A DNA stretch of 64,000 nucleotides, taken from assembly GCA_963838205.1 (NCBI GenBank), contig CAWIQF010000003.1, positions 124,001 to 188,000 of the forward strand, written 5' to 3'. This DNA is from CAIVVT01 sp963838205. Lineage in GTDB: Bacteria > Acidobacteriota > Terriglobia > Bryobacterales > Bryobacteraceae. The notes below the pieces were generated by a model. That model worked only from the letters and a program-made list of their open reading frames with translations, was not told the DNA's origin and did not search any database. Positions 57,425 to 64,000 of this stretch are shown here, in pieces; the stretch's first letter is position 1, and each line of letters begins with the position of its first letter. The translations under genes were made by a program, and so were the position numbers.

Positions 57425-60007
57425 TTGGATGTACAATCATGGACAGTCATTACTCGCCAGGGTGGCAGGATCGGTACGACCTTCCCCTGTTCGAACGTGA
57501 GGGCGTGGGATCCTTTGTTCTCTATTGCCGCTAGTCGCACACATCGCGCCCGATTCTCTCCGGCCAACTCATTCCGCCATCTGGCGCTGAGTGTGACTCT
57601 CCTCGCGGCAGCCTTATTACTTCCACCGCTTCTGCCTCATGCGATGTCATCCCATGCTTATCTTCCAGGCGCTGCGGGCGCACTGGCGGCTGCGCAGTCA
57701 GCCGGGCCGGTTCCGAGCGAACCTCTGGGCACACCAGCCTCGAGAGGCGCATCGATCACAATCGATTATCCTGAAGACGCTTCTATCTTCCCGCCGGAGA
57801 TCACGCCGCCCACTTTCCTCTGGCGCGATACGGACGCATCCACCAGGTCATGGCGCATCGACATCACCTTTGCCGACGCTTCAGAGCCTATTCATACCAC
57901 TTCTCACGGCGAGCCTATGCGTATCGGAGCCGTTGACCCGCGTTGTGTCTCCAGTTCGAATCAGCTTCCATCGCTAACTCCGGAACAAGCCGCCGCACAC
58001 ACCTGGAAACCGGACCCGGCAACCTGGGCGCTGATTAAGCGCCACTCGGTGGAACAGCCTGCCGGCGTGGCGATAACGGGCCTCGACGCTTCGGATCACC
58101 CGCTAACTCAAGGTCGCATCAGCTTGTTTACATCCAAAGATCCAGTGGGTGCACCGATCCTATATCGCGACGTCCCTTTGATGCCTTCCGAAGGTCAGAA
58201 AGGCATCGTTCAACCTTTGTCCCCATCCATGCTGTATCTCATCGACTGGCGGCTTCGCTACATCGGCCAACCCGAGAGCCGGGTCGTCATGCACGACCTG
58301 CATACGTGCGCCAATTGCCACTCATTCTCCACCGACGGTAAGACGATGGGCATCGATGTGGACGGCCCCAATAACGACAAAGGACTGTACGCCATCGTTC
58401 CCATCCGGCAGCACATGTCTATTCGAAACGAAGATACGGTTTCATGGAACACCGACCTTCGCGTCGGGCAGGCGCGCGTTGGATTCATGTCGCAAATCTC
58501 GCCCGACGGACAATATGTCCTGTCTACGTTTGCCGGGAAGGACCAGAGTATTCCGAGTACTTACTTCGTTATCAATTTCAAGGATTATCGCTTCCTGCAA
58601 GTCTTCTTTCCTACTCGCGGCATCCTGGCCTGCTACAGCCGCGCTACAGGCCGCCGGCAGCCGCTGCCTGGCGCCGACGATCCACGCTACGTGCAGACGG
58701 ATGGAGTCTGGAGCCCCGATCAGAAGTACGTCGTATTCGCCCGCGCGAAGGCCAAGGACCCCACTCCCGAGGGGCAAAAGCCCGTGCTCCAGGCCAATGA
58801 CCCGAACGAAGTGCAGATCCAGTACGACCTATACACGGTTCCTTTCAATGCTGGGAAGGGTGGTAAAGCGAATCCTATCGCCGGCGCATCTAACAATGGA
58901 ATGAGTAATAACTTCCCCAAGGTTTCACCCGACGGCCGGTGGGTTGTTTTCGTCAAGAACCGGAATGGACAGTTGATGCGCCCCGACAGCCAGCTCTACA
59001 TCGTCCCGGCCACAGGCGGGGTTGCGCGCCGCATGCGTTGCAACACTTCGCTGATGAACTCCTGGCATAGCTTCTCGCCCAACGGTCGCTGGCTGGCTTT
59101 CTCTTCCAAGAGCCGGTCACCTTATACGCAGATGTTTCTTACTCACATTGACGAAAACGGAAACGATAGCCCACCTATCTATGTCGATAACTCGACTCCC
59201 GCCAACCGTGCGGTCAACTTACCTGAGTTTGTCAACGTTCCGCCCGACGGTCTGCAGAACATCGATGTGCCGGCGTCCGACTTCTACCGCGTCTTCGACG
59301 AGGCATTAGATCTGATGAAGCGGGGCGATAATGACGCCGCACTGGTCAGATGGCAGAAAGCCGTCGAACTGCAGCCCGATGACGCCCGGGCCAATGAAGG
59401 GCTCGGGATTGCCCTGGGGGTGGCCGGAAAACCGGCGGCCGCCATTCCCTACTTCCGCAAGGCCACGCAAATGGATGGAAACTTTTTTGACGCCTTCTAT
59501 GATTTAGGAGTCGTGCTGTTGAAAGAGAATCGCGTCACTGAAGCTGTCGATGCTTTGCTGAATGCCGTTCGCATCCGGCCTAGATTTTCCAAGGGGCATG
59601 AGTATCTCTCCTACGCATTCTATTCGCAGGCTAAGTACTCCGACTCGCTCTCCCAACTGCGTCTGGCGCTGGAGAGCGATCCCCACCGCGCCGCTTTGCT
59701 CAATCGGACCGCAAATCTTCTGGCCACCTGCCCGGACCGCTCGGTTCGCAATGCTACCGAAGCTCTCGCATTGGCTGATCGGGCGAAGCAATTGAGCGGC
59801 GGACAGGACCCATCCATTCTCGACACATTATCCGCGGCTTACGCCGAAAAGGGCCGCTTCGATCAAGCGATCGAAATAGAACGACAGGCTCTCGCCCTGG
59901 CGGCGCAGCGGGGCAATACAACGCTCGCAACTACGCTAAAGGTCCACCTGGCTAAGTACGAATCGCATGTACCCTTGCGTGAACCGCCCGACCCTTTAGC
60001 TTTCTGA
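57425..60007 (+). CDS. PD40 beta-propeller / TPR protein with a c-type heme motif
   Basis: Up to 860 residues. After an N-terminal helix (LALSVTLLAAALLLPPLLPHA) and an Ig-like region (ITIDYPEDASIFPPEITPPTFLW), a CANCH motif (about residues 295-299, in HDLHTCANCHSFSTDGKTMGIDVDG) would bind heme c. TolB/PD40 blades follow (FMSQISPDGQYVLSTF, VWSPDQKYVVFAR, FPKVSPDGRWVVFVK, HSFSPNGRWLAFSS), then three or more TPRs from about residue 620 (DNDAALVRWQKAVELQPDDARANEGLGIAL). Periplasmic; role unknown. The start is uncertain: TTG 57425, GTG 57497 or GTG 57593. A TACAAT box at 57432-57437 argues for one of the later two. Confidence 0.75.
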   Translation: MDVQSWTVITRQGGRIGTTFPCSNVRAWDPLFSIAASRTHRARFSPANSFRHLALSVTLLAAALLLPPLLPHAMSSHAYLPGAAGALAAAQSAGPVPSEPLGTPASRGASITIDYPEDASIFPPEITPPTFLWRDTDASTRSWRIDITFADASEPIHTTSHGEPMRIGAVDPRCVSSSNQLPSLTPEQAAAHTWKPDPATWALIKRHSVEQPAGVAITGLDASDHPLTQGRISLFTSKDPVGAPILYRDVPLMPSEGQKGIVQPLSPSMLYLIDWRLRYIGQPESRVVMHDLHTCANCHSFSTDGKTMGIDVDGPNNDKGLYAIVPIRQHMSIRNEDTVSWNTDLRVGQARVGFMSQISPDGQYVLSTFAGKDQSIPSTYFVINFKDYRFLQVFFPTRGILACYSRATGRRQPLPGADDPRYVQTDGVWSPDQKYVVFARAKAKDPTPEGQKPVLQANDPNEVQIQYDLYTVPFNAGKGGKANPIAGASNNGMSNNFPKVSPDGRWVVFVKNRNGQLMRPDSQLYIVPATGGVARRMRCNTSLMNSWHSFSPNGRWLAFSSKSRSPYTQMFLTHIDENGNDSPPIYVDNSTPANRAVNLPEFVNVPPDGLQNIDVPASDFYRVFDEALDLMKRGDNDAALVRWQKAVELQPDDARANEGLGIALGVAGKPAAAIPYFRKATQMDGNFFDAFYDLGVVLLKENRVTEAVDALLNAVRIRPRFSKGHEYLSYAFYSQAKYSDSLSQLRLALESDPHRAALLNRTANLLATCPDRSVRNATEALALADRAKQLSGGQDPSILDTLSAAYAEKGRFDQAIEIERQALALAAQRGNTTLATTLKVHLAKYESHVPLREPPDPLAF

Positions 60008-60011
60008 TTCG

Positions 60012-61592
60012 CTAAGCGTGACCGCCCCCCGCACGCACCCCGTTCAGCGACTCCGCCTGGCTGAGCTTCGGCCAGTTGAAGCCGTATAGGGCCACGAGGG
60101 CGAAGCACGCCATCGGCACGATGAAGCCGCGGCTCATGTCGTACACATCCGCCACGTGGCCCATCAGCTTGGGCAGGATGGCCCCGCCCATGATGGCCAT
60201 CACGATGAACGACGAGGCCCGCTTGGCCCGCGCGCCCAGCCCGAAGATCCCCAGCGCAAAGATCGTCGGGAACATGATCGACATGAAGAAATAGCTCCCG
60301 AACACGCACGCCACCGACACCCAGCCGAGCTTCAAAAACACCAGCAGCGTCAGCAGCACGTTGAGCGCGCCATACAGACCCAGCATCTTGTGCGCCGAGT
60401 ATTTCTTCAACAGGCCGGCGCCCGTGAACCGCCCCACCAGGAAGCACACGAAGCCCAGCGAGGCCAGGTTGGCCGCACCTCTGTCGCTGAACTGCAGGAA
60501 CCCGCCCTTGCCGGTTTCAAGCCAACCCGACAGCAAGCCGGATGCCCAGGATGGCGGGAGCGGGGGGAGTTCGGAGGTCAGATAGTTGATGAAAAAACTG
60601 AAGATCCCGGCCTGCGCGGCGACGTAGAAAAACTGCGCCAGAACGGCCGAAGAAAAATGCGGCTGCGACCAGATGCTATGGTGCGTCATCTTCCTGGTGA
60701 CCGGAACCAGCACGAGCGCCGCGCCCGCGATCGACACCCCCCCGAGCGTCTTCAGAATCGTCCCCATCGCCGCTTCGTTCACGTGAACGGTCCCCAGAAT
60801 GACCCAGGCAATCATCCCGCAAGCGCCGATGAGCACCACGGCGTTGAACAGCAGCAGCGAGTAGACCAGAACGCGATTGACCGGCCGCGGCTCCGCTTCC
60901 GCGGCAACGGTTACAACGCCGTTCTCGCCCAGTTCATAATCGTCCTTGGTCTTAATGTCGGGCACGCGGGCGAAGCAGAAGACGATGGCGATGACGATGA
61001 CCGTGACGGCGATCGCGACGTAGGGAATGTACAGGGTCTGACTCCCGGTGCTGACACCCTGCGCATTCTTGGAATAGAAGAAGGCGCCGCCGACGATCGG
61101 ACCCAGGATCCACCCGACCCCGTTGCAGGACTGCGCCAGGTTGATCCGCGCCGCCCCATAGCGCGGATCCCCCAGAACGGTCGTGTACGGGTTGGCCACG
61201 GTTTCCAGAAAGGTCAATCCCGCGGCGATGATGCAGACGCCCATCAGGAACGCCCAGAACGCAGCGATGTGCGTCGCGGGCACGAACCAGATTCCGCCCA
61301 GCGCGACGATCAGCAGGCCGGCGATGATGCCGCCTTTGTATCCCAGCTTGCTCGCCAGCCACCCCGCCGGCATCGACATCAGGAAATAGCCCAGGTAGTG
61401 CGCGAACTGCACCCACGCCGACTGCGACTTGTTGAGGCTCAGCACCTCCTGGAAATGCTTGTCCATCACGTCGATCATCCCGTTGCAGAAGCCCCACAAC
61501 AGGAACAGCGAGCTGACCAGGATGAAAGTGAACAATACGTTGCTGCCGTCGGGGGTGACGAACATGCTCTTTTTGTTGGAAGAAGTGGCCAT
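60012..61592 (-). CDS. FucP-type (FHS family) sugar:H+ symporter, MFS
   Basis: 526 residues, twelve transmembrane helices. FILVSSLFLLWGFCNGMIDVMDKHFQEVLSL, FAHYLGYFLMSMPAGWLASKLGYKGGIIAGLLI and LTFLETVANPYTTVLGDP are the family hallmarks (ETxANPY). It should import a monosaccharide such as fucose, glucose or galactose with protons. The ATG at 61592 lies 14 bases from a TGT-TAGAAT box. It is divergent from the tryptophanase-like gene and convergent with the PD40-TPR gene, four bases away. Confidence 0.9.
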   Translation of the reverse strand: MATSSNKKSMFVTPDGSNVLFTFILVSSLFLLWGFCNGMIDVMDKHFQEVLSLNKSQSAWVQFAHYLGYFLMSMPAGWLASKLGYKGGIIAGLLIVALGGIWFVPATHIAAFWAFLMGVCIIAAGLTFLETVANPYTTVLGDPRYGAARINLAQSCNGVGWILGPIVGGAFFYSKNAQGVSTGSQTLYIPYVAIAVTVIVIAIVFCFARVPDIKTKDDYELGENGVVTVAAEAEPRPVNRVLVYSLLLFNAVVLIGACGMIAWVILGTVHVNEAAMGTILKTLGGVSIAGAALVLVPVTRKMTHHSIWSQPHFSSAVLAQFFYVAAQAGIFSFFINYLTSELPPLPPSWASGLLSGWLETGKGGFLQFSDRGAANLASLGFVCFLVGRFTGAGLLKKYSAHKMLGLYGALNVLLTLLVFLKLGWVSVACVFGSYFFMSIMFPTIFALGIFGLGARAKRASSFIVMAIMGGAILPKLMGHVADVYDMSRGFIVPMACFALVALYGFNWPKLSQAESLNGVRAGGGHA

Positions 61593-61606
61593 GAGGTTCG
61601 CCCACG

Positions 61607-61612
61607 ATTCTA
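61607..61612 (-). promoter_or_regulatory. Extended -10 box (TGT-TAGAAT) of the sugar symporter
   Basis: On the minus strand TGT TAGAAT ends 14 bases before the ATG at 61592. Confidence 0.35.
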
Positions 61613-61701
61613 ACAACGTCGCCCAGCTTTTCGCCCGCCTGTGCCCACATTTCGCTCATTTCGAACTTGCTTCTTGTATCGGCTTACGAAATACTAGGCG
61701 T

Positions 61702-61732
61702 TTGCCAGATCCGAAAATCTTATTCTGATAAT
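61702..61732 (+). promoter_or_regulatory. Possible promoter of the tryptophanase-like gene
   Basis: TTGCCA (61702-61707) and GATAAT (61727-61732) are 19 bases apart, slightly long. An AGGAAA ribosome site precedes the ATG at 61752. Confidence 0.35.
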
Positions 61733-61751
61733 CCACCCCCTTAGGAAACCC

Positions 61752-63197
61752 ATGAGCATACGTCTATCCAACGGAACCGAGATCCCTATCGAGATGCACA
61801 AGGTGCGCATCGTCCAGGCGATGCGCCTGTGCCCCGCGCGCGAACGCCTGGCGGCGATTGAGGAGGCGGGCTACAACACGTTCCTGCTGCGCTCCCGCGA
61901 TATCTTCCTGGATATGCTGACCGACAGCGGCACCAATGCCATGACCGACAACCAGCTCGCTGCTATGATGCAATCCGACGACGCCTACGCCGGCTCAGAG
62001 AGCTTCTACCGGCTGCTCGACGCGGTCAAGGACATCTTTGGCTACCAGTACCTGCTGCCCACCCACCAGGGGCGCGCCGCCGAGCATCTCCTGGCCAAAA
62101 CCTTCGTCAAGCCCGGCCACATCGTGCCCATGAATTACCACTTCACCACCACCAAGGCGCACTTCGACCTGGCCGGCGGCAAAGTGCTCGAGTTGTACAC
62201 CGACGAAGCGCTGAAGACCACCAGTTCCTTCCCCTTCAAAGGCAACATGGACCTCGGCCGGCTGAAGACGGCCATCGACAAGGCCGGTCCGGCCAACGTC
62301 TCGTTCGTGCGCATGGAGGCCACCACCAACCTGATCGGCGGCCAGCCCTTTTCGCTCGAAAACCTGCGCCAGGTCAAGGCGCTGATCGAGCCGCTGGGCA
62401 TCTTCCTGGTGGTCGACGGCAGCCTGATCTCGGAGAACGCCTATTTCATCCGCCAGCGCGAGCCGGGCTACGAGAACACCTCCATCCGCGACATCATCCG
62501 CGAGATCATGAGCGTCGCCGATCTGTGCTACCTCTCGGGACGCAAAAGCTGCAGCGTGCGCGGCGGCATGATCGCCACCAACCGCAAGGATCTGTATGAA
62601 GCCATCCGCCCCTGGCTGCCGGTCTACGAAGGCTTTTTCACCTACGGGGGCATGTCGTCGAAGGAGATCGAGGCCATGGCCGTGGGCATTCGCGAGATGA
62701 CCCAGCTCGAAGTAGCCGGCTCTTCGGCCGACGCCATCAAGTACTTCGTCGCGTTGCTCGAGGAGAAAGGCGTCCCGGTGGTCACCCCCGCCGGCGGCCT
62801 GGCCTGCCACGTCGACGCCATGCGCTTCATCCCCCACGTGCCGCAATCGGAATACCCCGCCGGCGCCCTCGCGGCAGCCGTTTTTCTCACCTCCGGCATC
62901 CGCGGCATGGAGCGCGGCTCGGTGTCGATGGACCGCGATAAGGACGGCAACGACGTGCCCTCAGACATGGAACTGGTGCGCCTGGCGGTCCCGCGCCGCG
63001 TCTTCACCATCTCGCACTTCCTGTACGCCGCCGACCGCCTGAAATGGCTCTACGACCACCGCGACCTCGTCGGTGGCCTGGAGTTCTGCGAGGAGCCGCC
63101 GGTGCTGCGCTTCTTCGCCGGCAAACTCGCGCCCAAGCTCAATTGGGGCACCCGTCTGGCCGCGGAATTCGAAAGGGATTTCGGCCCCGAATGCTAA
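61752..63197 (+). CDS. Tryptophanase / tyrosine phenol-lyase-like beta-eliminating lyase
   Basis: 481 residues, close to tryptophanase length. YNTFLLRSRDIFLDMLTDSGTNAMTDNQLAAMMQSDDAYAGSESFYRL is the conserved N-terminal half, NYHFTTTKAHFDLAGGKV follows, and the PLP lysine should be K265 in YLSGRKSCSVRGGMI. Characterised tryptophanases and tyrosine phenol-lyases have K-K-D here, so R-K-S is a variant. They split tryptophan or tyrosine to indole or phenol, pyruvate and ammonia; this member's substrate is not certain. The FucP-type transporter is divergent, so there is no dedicated amino-acid permease beside it. Confidence 0.82.
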   Translation: MSIRLSNGTEIPIEMHKVRIVQAMRLCPARERLAAIEEAGYNTFLLRSRDIFLDMLTDSGTNAMTDNQLAAMMQSDDAYAGSESFYRLLDAVKDIFGYQYLLPTHQGRAAEHLLAKTFVKPGHIVPMNYHFTTTKAHFDLAGGKVLELYTDEALKTTSSFPFKGNMDLGRLKTAIDKAGPANVSFVRMEATTNLIGGQPFSLENLRQVKALIEPLGIFLVVDGSLISENAYFIRQREPGYENTSIRDIIREIMSVADLCYLSGRKSCSVRGGMIATNRKDLYEAIRPWLPVYEGFFTYGGMSSKEIEAMAVGIREMTQLEVAGSSADAIKYFVALLEEKGVPVVTPAGGLACHVDAMRFIPHVPQSEYPAGALAAAVFLTSGIRGMERGSVSMDRDKDGNDVPSDMELVRLAVPRRVFTISHFLYAADRLKWLYDHRDLVGGLEFCEEPPVLRFFAGKLAPKLNWGTRLAAEFERDFGPEC

Positions 63198-63362
63198 GCG
63201 GCGCCATGGCGGGGAGCGGCCTTCGAACCCTTACTTTGCCTCAATCGGTACTGGGCGATAACCCCCATGCTGAGAGCGGTTTTGGGGCAAATGCCCCGCG
63301 CAAAAGGGCCATTTTCATCCAAGCAGATCTGAAACTCATTGATTTCCCGTTGCCCAGGCGAA

Positions 63363-63378
63363 TGGCATAGAACTTGCA
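63363..63378 (+). promoter_or_regulatory. Sigma-54 (RpoN) promoter
   Basis: TGGCA, six bases, TTGCA: the -24 GG (63364-63365) and the -12 GC (63376-63377) are exactly ten bases apart and all conserved positions of the core match. Transcription would start near 63390. No open frame begins soon after, so it appears to drive a non-coding RNA. Confidence 0.72.
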
Positions 63379-63389
63379 GGAATAACCAG

Positions 63390-63515
63390 CAATTAAAGTC
63401 GTCATCGACTTACTTGCATCCCAGCGAAGAGGCCCAGCTCTTCGCAAGCCCCTCTGAAGGAGGCCCCGAGAATCCCAGTCCCGGGGCCTCCACGCCATTT
63501 AAGGGGCCTTTTTCT
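63390..63515 (+). ncRNA. Candidate sigma-54-driven small RNA
   Basis: From the predicted start to the T-run the stretch is about 125 nt and has no good open frame. It can form AGAGG/CCTCT around a loop (63429-63455), then a 10-bp perfect stem GGAGGCCCCG/CGGGGCCTCC (63459-63491), and ends AAGGGGCCTTTTTC. GGGGCC at 63503-63508 can compete for the same GGCCCC arm (63462-63467). Rfam holds Acidobacteria-restricted RNAs such as Acido-1; I cannot test the match. Alternatively it is a structured leader of the following epimerase gene, but that gene has its own -10 box. Confidence 0.55.
63459..63513 (+). terminator. Terminator of the candidate small RNA
   Basis: Stem GGAGGCCCCG (63459-63468) with CGGGGCCTCC (63482-63491), or the alternative GGCCCC with GGGGCC at 63503-63508, followed at once by a run of five T (63509-63513) and then CTCTTT. 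Confidence 0.6.
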
Positions 63516-63540
63516 CTTTATCCCACTCACGCGCTCCTGA

Positions 63541-63546
63541 TAGACT
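63541..63546 (+). promoter_or_regulatory. Extended -10 box (TGA-TAGACT) of the epimerase gene
   Basis: TGA TAGACT ends 28 bases before the ATG at 63575, with ACGGAGGT as ribosome site in between. Confidence 0.45.
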
Positions 63547-63574
63547 CACCAGCAACGGAGGTATTGGGCTTTCC

Positions 63575-64000
63575 ATGAAGGTCCTGGTGACAGGTGCCAC
63601 GGGCTATGTCGGTTCGGCCGTCCGCGACGCGCTGCGGCTGGCCGCCCATCACGTGATCGGACTGGCGCGCAGCCTGCGATCGCAAGCCGTCCTGGAAGCC
63701 GCGGGCTATGATGCCCTGCGCGGCGACCTGACCGATTTGGATCTCCTGCGCGCGGCCGCCGCCGCGGCCGATGGCGTGATCCACGCCGGCCTGGCCCATG
63801 GACCCGAGGCGGGCGCCGTCGATCGCGCCGCCGTCGAGGCTCTGCTGGGCGCGCTCAAGGGCTCGGGCAAGCCGTTCATCTACACCAGCGGAGTCTGGGT
63901 CTACGGCGACACACGCGGCGGCATGGCCGGCGAGGTGTCGATGCTGCATACGCCGGCCCATGTCGCCTGGCGGCCGGCGGTTGAGGAGTTGGTCCTCGCA
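63575..64000 (+). CDS. NAD-dependent epimerase/dehydratase family protein, 3' end cut by window edge
   Basis: 142 residues visible, running off the right edge. MKVLVTGATGYVGSAVRDAL is the NAD(P)-binding GxxGxxG of extended SDRs. DALRGDLTDLDLLRAAAAAADGVIHAGL (acidic residue and H-A-x loop) and KPFIYTSGVWVYGDT (catalytic Ser region and the Y of YGDT) follow. The substrate is unknown. The start has an excellent ACGGAGGT ribosome site. Confidence 0.85.
   Translation, partial: MKVLVTGATGYVGSAVRDALRLAAHHVIGLARSLRSQAVLEAAGYDALRGDLTDLDLLRAAAAAADGVIHAGLAHGPEAGAVDRAAVEALLGALKGSGKPFIYTSGVWVYGDTRGGMAGEVSMLHTPAHVAWRPAVEELVLA

Noticed and set aside
57322..57534. 70-codon plus frame overlapping the start of the PD40-TPR gene
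   Set aside because: No domain, and it ends within the N-terminal region of the longer, well-supported gene.

Overview
The window looks like a chromosomal segment of a high-GC Gram-negative soil bacterium, most likely an acidobacterium of the Solibacter/Bryobacter type. This is inference. It rests on the GC-rich codon use, frequent GTG and TTG starts, Gram-negative envelope genes (KDO transferase, lipid A 4'-kinase, cyclophilin with signal peptide), the mix of DUF1844, DUF1080, DUF2911, DUF4010 and PD40-TPR proteins, and short extragenic repeats. No rRNA, tRNA, CRISPR array or intact transposase was seen.

Positions 1-12244 hold one minus-strand polysaccharide locus, visibly AT-richer than the rest. 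In order of transcription it runs: membrane-bound NDP-sugar 4,6-dehydratase (PglF-like), initiating phosphoglycosyl transferase (PglC-like), DegT/PglE-like aminotransferase, ExoA-like GT2, Wzc-like co-polymerase/tyrosine kinase, GT4, CapK/PaaK-like adenylate-forming enzyme, YdjC/ChbG-like deacetylase, and an O-antigen ligase/polymerase cut by the window edge. Together they would make a diamino- or amino-deoxy-sugar precursor, load it on undecaprenyl phosphate, extend, decorate, polymerise and export it.

Positions 12992-32821 are a mosaic of small transcription units: DUF1844, PhnP-like hydrolase and ribF; an MgtC/DUF4010 membrane protein; a DoxX/MauE-thioredoxin protein divergent from a lipoprotein-like amidohydrolase; hemL with a single-base frameshift; a geranylgeranyl-reductase-type flavoprotein with a lipoprotein; DUF2911, DUF1080 and DUF4230 proteins; a hydrolase; GT87; an exported rhodanese whose catalytic Cys codon is TGA; an AlaC-like aminotransferase; a GNAT; and a rhomboid protease. 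Gaps here hold a short REP-like repeat, two inverted copies of a roughly 217-bp element and a tandem repeat.

Positions 32839-46613 carry an ABC ATPase with an unusual ABC-2 permease/amidohydrolase-like fusion, PfpI, a fluoride exporter pair (crcB and DUF190), a VapBC module, a MacA-like adaptor with two MacB-like permeases but no ATPase, UDP-glucose dehydrogenase, a Tat-exported esterase-like protein, a HEAT protein and a normal Cys rhodanese. Positions 47227-64000 carry a class III aminotransferase, methyltransferase, YraN, galT, ogt, a WaaA-LpxK fusion (again with one frameshift), cyclophilin, an OlsF-like double acyltransferase, a PD40-TPR protein with a heme c motif, a FucP-type transporter divergent from a tryptophanase-like lyase, a candidate sigma-54-driven small RNA, and the start of an NAD-dependent epimerase.

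The three observations most worth testing are the TGA-containing rhodanese (candidate selenoprotein), the sigma-54 promoter followed by a structured and terminated non-coding stretch at 63363-63515, and the ABC-2 permease fused to a metal-ligand-less amidohydrolase domain. Two one-base frameshifts in housekeeping genes (hemL, waaA) suggest indel errors in the assembly and should be checked before they are read as biology.
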